DNA of 50,164 nt from NCBI RefSeq assembly GCF_900113715.1, contig NZ_FOQK01000023.1:1-50164 (forward strand), written 5' to 3'. Shown one piece after another: positions 41,392-50,164 of this stretch. The translations under genes and the position numbers were made by a program. The DNA comes from Pseudoselenomonas ruminantium. GTDB taxonomy: Bacteria > Bacillota > Negativicutes > Selenomonadales > Selenomonadaceae. Positions within the stretch are counted from its first letter, which is position 1, and the number at the start of each line of letters is the position of its first letter. The notes below the pieces were generated by a model. That model saw only the letters and a program-made list of their open reading frames with translations. It searched no databases and was not told the origin of the DNA.

Positions 41392-42348
41392 ATGAACAAC
41401 AGAAGAAAAATCGTCGTCATCGGTGCCAGCAACGTCGGCTCCGCCGTTGCTAACAAGATCGCTGACTTCCAGCTCGCAACGGAAGTCGCTCTGATCGACC
41501 TGAACGAGGACAAAGCTTGGGGCGAGGCTAAAGACTCCAGCCATGCTACTTCCTGCGTTTACAGCACGAACATCAAGTTCCACCTCGGTGACTACGATGA
41601 CTGCAAAGATGCTAACATCATCGTCATCACGGCTGGCCCGTCCATCCGCCCGGGTGAGACGCCGGATCGTCTGAAACTGGCTGGCACGAATGCTAAGATC
41701 ATGCAGTCCGTCTTCGGCGAGATCGTAAAACGCACGAAATCCGCTATGATCATCATGATCACGAACCCGCTCGATGTTGCTACCTATGTTGTATCCACCC
41801 AGTTCGATTACCCGCGCAACCTCATCCTCGGTACTGGTACGATGCTCGAGACGTATCGTTTCCGCCGTATCCTGGCTGACAAGTACCAGGTTGATCCGAA
41901 GAACATCAACGGTTATGTTCTCGGTGAGCACGGCAACGCTGCATTCGTTGCTTGGTCCACGACGGGCTGCGCTGGCTTCCCGATCGGCGATCTCGACGAG
42001 TACTTCCACAAAACGGAGAAACTCAGCCACGAAGCAGTCGAGCAGGAGCTCGTACAGGTTGCTTACGACGTCATCAACCGCAAAGGCTTCACGAACACGG
42101 GTATCGCTATGGCAGCTTGCCGCTTCATCAAATCCGTTCTGTACGATGAGCACACGATCCTTCCGTGCTCTGCAGTCCTCGAAGGCGAGTATGGCATCAA
42201 AGACGTTGCTCTTTCCCTGCCGCGTATGGTCTGCGCTGATGGTATCATGCGTTCCTTCGAGATCCATCTCACGGACGACGAGCTCGAGAAGATGCACAAA
42301 GCTGCTCAGAGCGTCCGCAGCGCTCTCGATGGTGCTGGCATCAAATAA
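41392..42348 (+). CDS. ldh: L-lactate dehydrogenase
   Basis: 318 residues. Reduces pyruvate to L-lactate with NADH. It has the NAD site (VVIGASNVGSA), ITAGPSIRPGETPDR with the substrate arginine, ITNPLDVATYVV and GEHGNAAFVAWS with the catalytic His (about 180). Close in style to the L-LDH of Selenomonas ruminantium. Codon use is strongly biased to GCT, GTT and ACG forms compared with the neighbours, suggesting high expression. A strong promoter region and a clean terminator frame it. Confidence 0.93.
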   Translation: MNNRRKIVVIGASNVGSAVANKIADFQLATEVALIDLNEDKAWGEAKDSSHATSCVYSTNIKFHLGDYDDCKDANIIVITAGPSIRPGETPDRLKLAGTNAKIMQSVFGEIVKRTKSAMIIMITNPLDVATYVVSTQFDYPRNLILGTGTMLETYRFRRILADKYQVDPKNINGYVLGEHGNAAFVAWSTTGCAGFPIGDLDEYFHKTEKLSHEAVEQELVQVAYDVINRKGFTNTGIAMAACRFIKSVLYDEHTILPCSAVLEGEYGIKDVALSLPRMVCADGIMRSFEIHLTDDELEKMHKAAQSVRSALDGAGIK

Positions 42349-42380
42349 TTGCCACGGCATCACGCATAAAGCAAAAACAA

Positions 42381-42410
42381 AGGAGACTTCCTTCCGGAAG
42401 TCTCCTTTTT
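42381..42410 (+). terminator. Terminator after ldh
   Basis: An 11-bp stem (AGGAGACTTCC with GGAAGTCTCCT) with a 4-base loop, then TTTT. It ends 5 bases short of the stop codon of the convergent kinase gene and may serve both strands. Confidence 0.92.
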
Positions 42411-42415
42411 CGTGT

Positions 42416-43735
42416 CTAATCCGTTCCCTGCCAATAGACCATCACCGTGACCCAGCCATCCTGTTGGCGGAAATCACACCGGGCATGATACTTTTGGATA
42501 AACGACCGCAACGAGATCATGCCTGTGCCATGTCCGGGCAGCTCACTGTATGGCAGTCCATCCGCATCGAGCAGCAGCGGCTCGGCAAACCGATTGGCCA
42601 CCGATAGAACGAACTGCCCGCCCGTATACTGCGCGGATACCTTGACCGCACGATCGGTGACCGGCTGCCGCATGCTCGCGTGCAGGGCATTCTCCAGCAG
42701 ATTGGACAGCAGGATAGCCATATCCGTATCCATGCCGGTCATCTCCCGCGGCAAGTTCACTTTCTGCTGCAGTGGGATCTCCAGATTACCCAGATGATAC
42801 ACATAGATCGACAGCGTCGCATTGATCAGGTCATTGGCGCAGAATTCCTGCAAAGCCGTGTGCTCCAGCTCCGCTGCCTGCTTGTCGACCAGCTGCCTGG
42901 CCTCGCTGATGCGCCCCCCATCCAGCAGGGTACCCAACAGCCGGTTGTAATGGCGCATATCATGGCGCAGGACGCGCAGCGCCTGGCGCTTCTCTTCCTC
43001 GAGCCTGGTGTACTCCCGCAGGGAGTAGAGCTGCTGCGCCAGCAGATTATTGCGATTGACTTCCGCCGTATGCTCTGACATCTGATGTCCAGCCATCAGC
43101 ACCAGCCGGAACATCAAGAAGAAGAAAATGGGCAGGGCCAGCCGGCCCACGCGTTCGGGCACGCTATGATAGAGCTGCCCGTCCAGCATCGGCAAAGCAT
43201 AGGCAAACAGCACCACTAAGGGCATCAAAGAGATATACAGCCCCAAAGGCCGATATTGGAAGAAACGCTGCGTTGGCACCAAGCGGCTGAACAAGCGCCG
43301 CTCCAACGGGATCAGCAGCGTGAACAGCAGCAGATAGCAGCTCAGCAGTGCCAGCATGTGCAGGATATAGCTATAATCCCCGGGCAGGAGCCCGCCGACG
43401 ATAAACCCGCTGATCGTATGCAGCAAAAGCGAAAACAAGCTGTGCATCCCCAGGACAAACAAATGCTGCACAAAGCCCCGCGGAATGCAGTAATAAGCCA
43501 GCAGGAAAAAGGGCACCCAGCCAAAAGCCACCAGCAGTTTGAAACGCAAGACATCCCCGTCATACATGTTCAGAACAGCGGTATAGCCTAAAACCGCCAG
43601 GACACCCCAGCCAACCGACAGCCATTGCAGCTTGCGCCGCTGAGCAGCCAATACAGTCCTGGCAAAGGGCAGGTAACGGAGCCATACCCCCGTAAGCTGC
43701 AGACAGACCAATGCCAACGCCAAGAGAACTACCAT
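42416..43735 (-). CDS. GHKL sensor histidine kinase of a LytTR system
   Basis: About 439 residues from the ATG at 43735, which has TGAGGGG upstream. About six helices form the N-terminal half (to about 200). The kinase region has the phosphoryl His in LRHDMRHYNRLL, the N-box LLSNLLENALHAS and G-box GHGTGMISLRSF, as in AgrC/CitA-type GHKL kinases. The helical input domain is unlike the PAS type and suggests a membrane-soluble or peptide signal. It follows the response regulator by 10 bases. Confidence 0.85.
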   Translation of the reverse strand: MVVLLALALVCLQLTGVWLRYLPFARTVLAAQRRKLQWLSVGWGVLAVLGYTAVLNMYDGDVLRFKLLVAFGWVPFFLLAYYCIPRGFVQHLFVLGMHSLFSLLLHTISGFIVGGLLPGDYSYILHMLALLSCYLLLFTLLIPLERRLFSRLVPTQRFFQYRPLGLYISLMPLVVLFAYALPMLDGQLYHSVPERVGRLALPIFFFLMFRLVLMAGHQMSEHTAEVNRNNLLAQQLYSLREYTRLEEEKRQALRVLRHDMRHYNRLLGTLLDGGRISEARQLVDKQAAELEHTALQEFCANDLINATLSIYVYHLGNLEIPLQQKVNLPREMTGMDTDMAILLSNLLENALHASMRQPVTDRAVKVSAQYTGGQFVLSVANRFAEPLLLDADGLPYSELPGHGTGMISLRSFIQKYHARCDFRQQDGWVTVMVYWQGTD

Positions 43736-43745
43736 TGCCAGCCCC

Positions 43746-44474
43746 TCACTTTCTGAGCAGATACTCCATATATTCATGCGCCGTCTCACGGTAAAGCCGC
43801 CGGCTTATGGGCAGGCGCTCGCCATTATTGAGCGCAAAACCATCATCCGTCAGCGCGGACACCGCCGCCAGATTGACCAGCACATGATTGTAGCACTCGG
43901 TGAAATCAGCCACATCCAATGCTGCAGCCACATCCGCATAGGGATTATCGACAGCCATCTCGGCCCCCGACAGCAAGTGGATGACACAGCCGCGCCGCCC
44001 GCCTACCCGGCGGCCGCCCTGGACATCGATATAGGCAATGCGCTCCCAAGGGACCTTGACCGCGCGGCCATTCAGCTGCACCAGAAGCGAACTGTCTGCC
44101 AGCAGCGGCAACAGGCGCTGCAAGATATCCATAAGCTGCGTCCGCGCTTGTTCGACCGGCTTCAGCAGGTACCCTGCCGGATACGCCTGATAGCCCTCCA
44201 GCGCAAAATCGGCACTGTTCGTCAGAAAAATGATGGGCAGCTGCGCCGCCTGCTTGCGGACAGCAAGTGCCGTCTCGATTCCATTGATCCCCTGTATGCA
44301 GATATCGAGAAACACCAGTTGGAACATCTCTGGCGCAAAGCTGGCCAGGAATTCCTCGCCACTGGCGAAAAGCTGCATATCCGCCTGCGCTACAAGCTCG
44401 ATTCCGCAAGTGCGCAAGACTTGTTGCAAGGCATCCCGCGCCTCGGCTTCATCATCAACAATAGCAATTTTCAC
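43746..44474 (-). CDS. LytTR-family response regulator
   Basis: About 242 residues from the GTG at 44474, preceded by GGGGGAAAG; longer starts add a hydrophobic tail that has no ribosome site. Receiver domain with DDE (residues 7-9) and the phospho-acceptor Asp in LVFLDICIQGINGIE. A C-terminal LytTR DNA-binding domain reads VKVPWERIAYIDVQ, through VNLAAVSAL and GERLPISRRLYRE. Two near-identical direct repeats 77 bases upstream (44551-44587) may be its target. Confidence 0.9.
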   Translation of the reverse strand: MKIAIVDDEAEARDALQQVLRTCGIELVAQADMQLFASGEEFLASFAPEMFQLVFLDICIQGINGIETALAVRKQAAQLPIIFLTNSADFALEGYQAYPAGYLLKPVEQARTQLMDILQRLLPLLADSSLLVQLNGRAVKVPWERIAYIDVQGGRRVGGRRGCVIHLLSGAEMAVDNPYADVAAALDVADFTECYNHVLVNLAAVSALTDDGFALNNGERLPISRRLYRETAHEYMEYLLRK

Positions 44475-44517
44475 AACTTTCCCCCACAAAAAAATCCAGA
44501 AAATCACTTCTACCATC

Positions 44518-44546
44518 ATTATACATGATTTTTCTGAAATAGGAAG
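44518..44546 (-). promoter_or_regulatory. Possible promoter of the LytTR-kinase operon
   Basis: On the minus strand TATAAT (44518-44523) with a 17-base spacer from CTTCCT (44541-44546), a poor -35 box. It sits just downstream of the direct repeats, so activation is plausible. Confidence 0.4.
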
Positions 44547-44550
44547 ATTT

Positions 44551-44587
44551 TACCATTTTTGGCAAGAATCTACCACCTTTGGCAAGA
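44551..44587. promoter_or_regulatory. Tandem direct repeats, candidate LytTR operator
   Basis: TACCATTTTTGGCAAGA (44551-44567) and TACCACCTTTGGCAAGA (44571-44587) are direct repeats with a 20-base period, between divergent promoters. LytTR regulators such as AgrA bind pairs of about 9-bp direct repeats with a 12- to 13-base gap, so this is a fitting site; the period is one or two bases short. It lies just outside the -35 region of both promoters. Confidence 0.6.
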
Positions 44588-44590
44588 GCA

Positions 44591-44619
44591 TGGCATCCCG
44601 CCCCAAAGTCCGCTAAAAT
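44591..44619 (+). promoter_or_regulatory. Possible promoter of the receiver-HD-GYP operon
   Basis: On the plus strand TGGCAT (44591-44596), 17-base spacer, TAAAAT (44614-44619), and AAGGAGG before the start codon of the gene. The -35 box is weak. The direct repeats abut it from upstream. Confidence 0.4.
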
Positions 44620-44660
44620 CAAGGTGAGAACAACTATCCCAACAACAAAGGAGGCTCACC

Positions 44661-45701
44661 ATGAAGGCTACGCCAACCAAGCGTTACAACATACTGGCCA
44701 TCGACGACGATGCCATGAACCATATGATGCTCGAAGCCATCCTCAGCAGCAGTTACGGTTTCACTGCGGCCGCCAGCGGCCCCGAAGGCCTGTCCATGCT
44801 GTCTGAGCAGGCGTTCGACCTCATCCTGCTCGATATCAATATGCCGGAAATGAACGGCTTTGATGTTCTGGCTGCACTGCAGCAATCACCGCAGACCAAG
44901 GAGATCCCCGTGATCATGCTTACAGGCGACCTTGATCAGGAAACGGAAGTCGAAGGCATCCAGGCCGGGGCCTTCGATTTCGTCCATAAACCATTCATTC
45001 CCACCCTGATCCTGCGGCGCATCGAAAGGACGCTCGAACTGAAGGCGCTGCAGCATCATATGCAGCAGGAAATCGACCGGCAGACAGCGATTGCTCAGCA
45101 GCAGCTGGCATCTACCCAGCGTCTGTTCCGCGAGATGATCGAGACGCTGGCCGATACGATCGATGCCAAGGACAAGTACACCAACGGCCATTCCCACCGC
45201 GTAGCGGAATACGCGCAGGAAATCGCCCGTCGGGCAGGAAAGCCGGCAGACTATCAACGCGCCGTGTATTACATGGCCCAGCTCCACGATATCGGCAAGA
45301 TTGGCATCCCCTCAAGCCTTATCAACAAGACTACGAAACTGACTGACGCGGAATATGCAGAAATCCAGCAGCATACGATCATCGGCAGCGAGATCCTGGC
45401 CCATGTGACCGAGATGCCTGAGCTTGCCGATGCTTCCCGCAGCCATCATGAGCATTACGACGGCTCAGGCTACCCCGATGCGTTGGCTGGCACAGCCATC
45501 CCGGAAAAAGTCCGCATCGTCGCCGTTGCCGATATTTACGATGCAATGACGTCCAAACGCAGCTACCGCGATGTCTTGCCCCAAAGCATCGTTCGTCAGG
45601 AAATAATAAACGCCCGCGGCACACAGCTTGACCCATTCTTTGCCGATATCATGATTCAAATCATTGATGAGGATACGGACTACAAACTCCGGGAGGGCTA
45701 A
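44661..45701 (+). CDS. Response regulator with HD-GYP phosphodiesterase domain
   Basis: 346 residues. The receiver (about 9-125) has DDD near the N-terminus, the acceptor Asp in LILLDINMPEMNG and LTGDLDQ. A coiled linker leads to an HD-GYP domain: MAQLHDIGKIGIPSSL (HD about 209) and HHEHYDGSGYPDAL (GYP motif), followed by the metal ligands in ADIYDAMTSKRSYR. Members usually break down cyclic di-GMP, lowering biofilm and raising motility. It is 2 bases upstream of the BMP-protein gene, and the hybrid kinase gene follows, making a probable phosphorelay unit. Confidence 0.92.
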   Translation: MKATPTKRYNILAIDDDAMNHMMLEAILSSSYGFTAAASGPEGLSMLSEQAFDLILLDINMPEMNGFDVLAALQQSPQTKEIPVIMLTGDLDQETEVEGIQAGAFDFVHKPFIPTLILRRIERTLELKALQHHMQQEIDRQTAIAQQQLASTQRLFREMIETLADTIDAKDKYTNGHSHRVAEYAQEIARRAGKPADYQRAVYYMAQLHDIGKIGIPSSLINKTTKLTDAEYAEIQQHTIIGSEILAHVTEMPELADASRSHHEHYDGSGYPDALAGTAIPEKVRIVAVADIYDAMTSKRSYRDVLPQSIVRQEIINARGTQLDPFFADIMIQIIDEDTDYKLREG

Positions 45702-45703
45702 CC

Positions 45704-46822
45704 ATGAACGACTACAAACAACGCAGCTTATCCCAATGGGGTACGCTGCTCATCATCAGTTTCATCCTCATTGTCCTGACTGCCGCCTGCTGGATTTTTA
45801 CCACCAGCACGTTCGACCAGCCAAAACCAAAAGCCGGCATTATCCTGCTCGGCGGTATTGACGAAGAAGGCTGGAATGCCCCACAGTACCGCGGCATCCG
45901 CAAAGCATGTGACAATATGGGCATTGAGCTGCTGACCAAGGAGCGCATCACAGCCCCAGGCGACTGCACCAAATCCGTGCAGGAATTGGCCAATGCAGGT
46001 GCTGGCATGATTTTCCTGGCCAGTTATTCCTATTCGGAAGAGGCGCAGAAATTCGTGCGCGAATATCCGCAGATCGCCTTCGGTACCAACTCGGCTGAAT
46101 GCCATGCCCGCAATATGACCTCCTATTTCATCCGCATGTATCAAGGCCGGTACCTGGCCGGCGCACTGGCTGGCATGCGCACCAAAAGCAATGTCATCGG
46201 CTATGTTGCGGCCATGCAGAATTCCGAAGTCAATCGTGGCATCAATGCCTTTGCCCTGGGCGTACAGCAAACCAACCCGCAAGCCCGCGTTGTCGTCATG
46301 TGGACCGGCAGCTGGCAGGACGAGGAAAAGGAAGACGCTGAAGCCCGCCGTCTGATAAGCGAAGCCGGTGCTGACGTCCTGACCTATCATCAGGATGAGC
46401 CAGCAGCCGCCAATGTCGCCGAGGAGCACGGCATCGACTACATCGGCTACTATGAGGATCTGGGAAAACATGCCTGGCGCTCCGACCATGCACTGACCTC
46501 CGTAATCTGCAATTGGGACCGCTACTACGAAGACATCATCCGCCGCTTCCTCAAAGGCGAACTCAACTACGTCGATAAGCAATGGGTCGGCATGGAAGCT
46601 GGCTTCGTTGAGTTATGCGATTTCTCTGCCGCCGTCACCGCTGACGAAAAAGCCAAGCTCGAGCAGCTGAAGCAAGCCATGCTCGCCGGCCGGTTCATAT
46701 TCGCCGGCGAGATCTACGATCGTCAAGGCAAACTGCGCTGCCGCCCCGACGAATCCATCCGCGACGACCGCCTGCTCCAGCACATGGACTGGCTTGTAAA
46801 GGGGGTAGACATCCTTGAATAA
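45704..46822 (+). CDS. Membrane-anchored BMP-family binding protein
   Basis: 372 residues. An N-terminal helix (about 13-33) anchors it with no lipobox. The periplasmic domain (about 40-370) matches the BMP/Med/PnrA family of nucleoside-binding proteins: [63 protein letters not shown] and GSWQDEEKE. There is no transporter partner; the following gene, with 8 bases overlap, is a hybrid kinase. It is thus likely to sense ligand for the kinase. Confidence 0.88.
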   Translation: MNDYKQRSLSQWGTLLIISFILIVLTAACWIFTTSTFDQPKPKAGIILLGGIDEEGWNAPQYRGIRKACDNMGIELLTKERITAPGDCTKSVQELANAGAGMIFLASYSYSEEAQKFVREYPQIAFGTNSAECHARNMTSYFIRMYQGRYLAGALAGMRTKSNVIGYVAAMQNSEVNRGINAFALGVQQTNPQARVVVMWTGSWQDEEKEDAEARRLISEAGADVLTYHQDEPAAANVAEEHGIDYIGYYEDLGKHAWRSDHALTSVICNWDRYYEDIIRRFLKGELNYVDKQWVGMEAGFVELCDFSAAVTADEKAKLEQLKQAMLAGRFIFAGEIYDRQGKLRCRPDESIRDDRLLQHMDWLVKGVDILE

Positions 46823-49340
46823 TCGCAGAAAAATGCTGCTGACGATTGCCATGACGATGTTCCTGCTCGTGCTTGCAGGCATCTTCATCCAACAGAAAAT
46901 CGTCACCATGCTGAATAATGCGGCCGAACACTCCGTAGCCCGGCAGACCGAGGATATCTCGCTGCTGGCAGGTGAGCGTTTCCGCCGCTTCCTGACCCCG
47001 TTGCAGACCGCCGCCATGCATCTGAGCACCCATGAAGAGGACAAACGGGATGTATTGAACATGTTGTCCCTGCAATGTCCCGAAGGACAGGCCGGCCTGA
47101 TCGACTTCCAGCGCCATACCATAGGCCGCCCTGTATCGAGCGACTCCTTTCCGCGCTTGCAGCTGGCCTTCCACGGCAATACAGTCATCGACTATAACCC
47201 TGACATCGGAATCCTGCTCGCTACACCAGTCGTCTATGAGGACAACGTCCGCTATGTCCTCTACCAAGTCTATCCGATTGGCGCACTGCCCAAACTATTT
47301 GCACTCTCTGACTACGATGCCTTCACGCATGTCATCATCCAATACCGCGACGGCAGTCTGGCCGTCCCCTATGAAAACTACACCACCGAAGACGCGCGGT
47401 TCTGGGGCGATGATGCCATCCAGCAAGGCATGCGCGAAGTCCACCGGCGTCTCCAGCGCAATAAAGCCGCCGCAGTCTACACCGAAGGTGCCGAAGGAAA
47501 ATTCTTCGTCTTTGGTGCCGACCTCCCCCAGACCGACTTCTCCATGATCGGCTATATGCCCTGGTCAGCAGTCGCGGGACAGATTGTCAGCGTCTATCAG
47601 CGCGTGTTCTTCCTCTTCACGCTGATGCTTGTCTTGTTCGCCTGCCTGAGCATCTATCTGCTCATGGCCCAGACGCGCGTAGCTGAAAACGAGGAGCTGC
47701 GCCAGGCGCGGGCAGCTGCCGATGCCGCCAATCAAGCCAAGAGCCAGTTCCTCGCTAACATGAGCCATGAAATCCGCACACCGCTCAATGCCATCAGCGG
47801 CATGAATGAGATGATTCTGCGGCAGGCGCCACCAGGCGAAATCAAGCACTACGCCCACAACATCAAATCGGCCTCGACGGCCCTGCTGAGCCTCATCAAT
47901 GAGATCCTCGACTTCTCGAAGATCGAGTCAGGCCATATGGAACTCGTCCCTGCCGACTACCAGCTGACCAAGATACTCCGTGAAGTCTGCACCATCGTCG
48001 GCGTGCGCGCTCAGGCCAAAAACCTGCAATTCAAGGTACACGTCGATCCCTATCTGCCCAATGGCCTGCATGGTGATGCTGGCCGCCTGCGCCAGATCCT
48101 CATCAATCTCCTGAACAACGCCATAAAGTATACGCCGGCAGGATCGATCACCCTCGATATCAGCGGCCGCCGGAATGAGAGCACGCTCTATCTGCGGGCC
48201 GCCGTGACCGATACAGGCATCGGCATCCGCGACGAAGACAAGAGCCGGCTGTTCCATGTCTTTGAACGGCTCGACATCAAACGCAACTGCCAGATCGAAG
48301 GCACAGGACTCGGACTGGCCATCACGCAGCGCCTGCTGAAGATGATGGCTGGCACCATAGATGTCACCAGCACCTACGGCACTGGCAGCACCTTTACGAT
48401 CGAGCTGCCGCAGGCCATCCACTCCTTCGATCCAGTCGGCGCCTTCAGCCTGAATGCCTCGCCGGAATTCGAGGATGCAGACATCCCGCAGACCACCTTC
48501 ATCGCTCCCGCCGCCCATGTGCTCATCGTCGACGACAATGAGATGAACTGCTTCGTCGCCGACAGCCTGCTCAAGGAGACACAGGTACAGACCGTCATCG
48601 CCCATAGCGGTGCCGACGCACTGAAGGCCTTGCAGCAGCAGTCCTTCGATGTCGTCCTGCTGGACTACATGATGCCTGGCATGGACGGGGTGGAAACCCT
48701 GCATAAGGCAAAAGAACTATTAGGCGACAGCTCCACCCGCTTCATCGCGCTGACGGCCACCGCCCTTTCCGGCTCGCGGGAAAAATTCCTCCACGAGGGC
48801 TTTGACAACTATCTCAGCAAGCCCATGACCGGCGAGGATCTCGCCGCCATGCTGCATCGCTACCTGCCGCCCGGACTGGTGGAAAAACCGCCGAAGCCTG
48901 CACCAGCAGCACCACAGCCAGCCCCCCAGGCTGCTGACAGCCCCGCGCCGCCGTCACCGGCTGCCGAAGCCCCGCCGCTTATCGACCGCGAGATTGGCCT
49001 GAAATACTGCAACAACATCCAAGCACTCTACGACAAAGTCCTCGCCATGTTCAGCGAGCAATCCGCAGCCAAGATCACGCAACTCGACCGTGACCTGACT
49101 GCCGCCGATTGGCAGGACTACCGCATCAATATCCACGCACTGAAATCATCAGCCCTGACCATCGGCTGCCGCGCACTCAACGAAGCAGCCAAAGCACAAG
49201 AACAAGCCGCCAAAGACTATCTGGCAGCTGATGCCTCTCCCCAACAGCAGGACCAGGCCGTTGCCTATATCGAACAACATCACGATAACATCATGAAACT
49301 CTATCAGCAAGTCGCCAAGCTTGCTGCCGGCCAGGCATGA
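46815..49340 (+). CDS. Hybrid sensor histidine kinase with receiver and HPt domains
   Basis: 841 residues from TTG (46815), with GGGGG upstream. Helix 1 (about 7-27), a periplasmic domain to about 255, helix 2 (about 257-285), then HisKA with [12 protein letters not shown] (His about 318), an HATPase with [16 protein letters not shown] and GTGLGL, a receiver ([11 protein letters not shown], Asp about 617 in [10 protein letters not shown]), a Pro/Ala linker (about 693-725) and a C-terminal HPt ([14 protein letters not shown], His about 774). This is a full internal phosphorelay. It overlaps the BMP-protein gene and may feed the HD-GYP regulator. Confidence 0.93.
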   Translation: MNNRRKMLLTIAMTMFLLVLAGIFIQQKIVTMLNNAAEHSVARQTEDISLLAGERFRRFLTPLQTAAMHLSTHEEDKRDVLNMLSLQCPEGQAGLIDFQRHTIGRPVSSDSFPRLQLAFHGNTVIDYNPDIGILLATPVVYEDNVRYVLYQVYPIGALPKLFALSDYDAFTHVIIQYRDGSLAVPYENYTTEDARFWGDDAIQQGMREVHRRLQRNKAAAVYTEGAEGKFFVFGADLPQTDFSMIGYMPWSAVAGQIVSVYQRVFFLFTLMLVLFACLSIYLLMAQTRVAENEELRQARAAADAANQAKSQFLANMSHEIRTPLNAISGMNEMILRQAPPGEIKHYAHNIKSASTALLSLINEILDFSKIESGHMELVPADYQLTKILREVCTIVGVRAQAKNLQFKVHVDPYLPNGLHGDAGRLRQILINLLNNAIKYTPAGSITLDISGRRNESTLYLRAAVTDTGIGIRDEDKSRLFHVFERLDIKRNCQIEGTGLGLAITQRLLKMMAGTIDVTSTYGTGSTFTIELPQAIHSFDPVGAFSLNASPEFEDADIPQTTFIAPAAHVLIVDDNEMNCFVADSLLKETQVQTVIAHSGADALKALQQQSFDVVLLDYMMPGMDGVETLHKAKELLGDSSTRFIALTATALSGSREKFLHEGFDNYLSKPMTGEDLAAMLHRYLPPGLVEKPPKPAPAAPQPAPQAADSPAPPSPAAEAPPLIDREIGLKYCNNIQALYDKVLAMFSEQSAAKITQLDRDLTAADWQDYRINIHALKSSALTIGCRALNEAAKAQEQAAKDYLAADASPQQQDQAVAYIEQHHDNIMKLYQQVAKLAAGQA

Positions 49341-49385
49341 AAGCAGGCTGCCGCACGCATCTATAACGTGCAGCAGCCTGCTTTT
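49340..49385. terminator. Bidirectional terminator after the hybrid kinase
   Basis: A long GC-rich stem (AAAGCAGGCTGC with GCAGCCTGCTTT and inner GCACG/CGTGC) followed by TTTTT on the plus strand and TTTCATGCC on the minus strand. It separates the kinase gene from the convergent secreted-protein gene. Confidence 0.9.
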
Positions 49386-49396
49386 TCCGTTCTAAA

Positions 49397-49798
49397 TCAT
49401 TTATTCGTATGCCAATGCGTACGCACATTGCCGATATGCCAATGATAACGATGCTTGTACCGCGGGATCTGGCTGTCTTTGAGCTGGAAAGTATGGTGCA
49501 CCTTCTGATTCGGCGCTACCTTCACATTCGTATGTTGATGAATGCTGGGATTCTGATAGATGATGCCGCCATTCGGATTACTAACCGTAAGGTCATATTG
49601 GATTTCCTTAGCATAAGCCGTCCGATCACCAGTATTCTCAAAATACCCACTGACCGCCGCCCTGCCTGGGGCTGTGAGTTTGACGTGCTCTACATGGAAA
49701 ATGATATGCGGTCTAGCCTCTGCCCCTTGCAGGCAAAACACACTGCCCAGAACAAACACAGCCACGAACGCCAAAAATGTGGATTTGAAAATGCGCAT
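49397..49798 (-). CDS. Small secreted His-rich protein
   Basis: 133 residues of unknown function. An Sec signal peptide ends about residue 28 (LQGAEA). The mature part resembles a beta-sandwich of the FxLYD or intermolecular type (AVSGYFENTGDRTAYAKEIQYDLTVSNPNG) and ends in a His-rich tail (KVHHTFQLKDSQIPRYKHRYHWHIGNVRTHWHTNK). The tail could bind metals. GGGGAGG lies about 7 bases before the ATG. It has a terminator on its 3' side. Confidence 0.7.
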   Translation of the reverse strand: MRIFKSTFLAFVAVFVLGSVFCLQGAEARPHIIFHVEHVKLTAPGRAAVSGYFENTGDRTAYAKEIQYDLTVSNPNGGIIYQNPSIHQHTNVKVAPNQKVHHTFQLKDSQIPRYKHRYHWHIGNVRTHWHTNK

Positions 49799-50164
49799 AG
49801 AAAAGCCTCCCCTGATAACTTGCGCGAAATACTCTTTCCGATAGCATTAAACCACCTTGCCATTAAATGCACCTTAAAAATCCAACCTATATTTTTCAAA
49901 TTGCAGTTTATCTGTCCGTACGTGGTTAAAACAAACTCGGTACAGCTCAGCTTGGGTGGGGGCGGGTGCACTTTTTCTCCGCTTCCGCTAAATGACCCGC
50001 GCGGCTGCTTTAGTACGTACTTAGATACATGTGCCGGGCAGGCCAGCGGCACGCCAATACATCGAATCGTTCTAGGAAGTACGTGCTGCAGGCCATCCCT
50101 CACTGCGTTCGGGCAAATCGCTCCCGCTGCGAAGAAAGTGTACCCGCCCCCGCCCTCTGCTACG
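49799..50164. other. Non-coding end region with repeats
   Basis: No convincing gene; ORFs here have no start site or homology-like features. The region holds the second inverted-repeat copy (49896-49983), a GC-rich palindromic stretch, a GTACGTACTTAGATACATG block and the motif GTGTACCCGCCCCCGCCC (50138-50155). Probably part of a larger dispersed repeat that runs beyond the window. Confidence 0.5.
49896..49983 (-). repeat. Right copy of the 88-bp inverted repeat
   Basis: Exact inverted copy of 1-88. Beyond 49983 the sequence continues for about 180 bases with no counterpart visible at the left end because the window starts there. The two copies bracket 49.8 kb. Confidence 0.85.

Noticed and set aside
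49690-50103. A 137-codon ORF overlapping the secreted-protein gene
   Set aside because: It is antisense-frame overlap running into the repeat region, has low-complexity composition and no plausible start.
1-50164. CRISPR array, rRNA, insertion sequence or prophage
   Set aside because: No spaced repeat series, no rRNA-like sequence and no transposase, integrase or phage gene was seen on either strand.

Overview
The window looks like a chromosomal segment of an anaerobic, flagellated, outer-membrane-bearing Firmicute of the class Negativicutes, most like Selenomonas (for example the S. ruminantium group). This is inferred from gene content and protein resemblance: L- and P-ring flagellar genes next to mreB, an L-lactate dehydrogenase resembling that of Selenomonas, periplasmic [FeFe] hydrogenase, Hyf-type complex, CbiK and moderate GC. 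No database search was run.

Layout. (1) 157-7406, minus strand: a SAM methyltransferase, a complete Nik/Opp-type ABC importer (binding protein, two permeases, two ATPases) and a MATE exporter, read from three promoters that carry the same 19-bp operator. (2) 7478-13890, minus strand: a paralogous Nik/Opp-type importer plus the cobaltochelatase CbiK, under a cobalamin riboswitch with its own consensus promoter and terminator; probably cobalt uptake for B12. (3) 13930-19132: hydE-hydG (plus strand) and, convergent, hydA-hydB-cytochrome b (minus strand). Both units have the same 19-bp operator abutting the -35 box as the region 1 promoters. (4) 19197-27480, minus strand: a 3D-domain secreted protein and a six-gene membrane-bound Hyf-like hydrogenase operon, then tRNA-Arg(CCT). 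(5) 27807-34324, minus strand: CstA-type transporter with a leader hairpin, an Fe-S old-yellow-enzyme oxidoreductase, MurA and an S55 (SpoIVB-like) peptidase. (6) 34357-41088, minus strand: AMIN/NAGPA protein, flgI, flgH, flgA, flgG, flgF, mreB; flgI is cut off and abuts a headless AMIN/NAGPA gene. (7) 41297-49384: lactate dehydrogenase, a LytTR/GHKL two-component system, and a divergent signalling cassette (receiver-HD-GYP, membrane-anchored BMP-type binding protein, hybrid kinase with HPt). (8) 49397-50164: a His-rich secreted protein and a repeat-bearing non-coding end. The first 88 bases recur inverted at 49896-49983.

Main proposal. One unknown regulator appears to bind WTATCCCCNNGGGGRGCTT immediately upstream of the -35 box at five promoters: methyltransferase, Nik-type importer, MATE, [FeFe] hydrogenase and hydEG. 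This would tie metal acquisition (probably nickel) to [FeFe] hydrogenase production, in a genome that also encodes a [NiFe]-type complex. A metal-responsive hydrogenase switch is a testable explanation.
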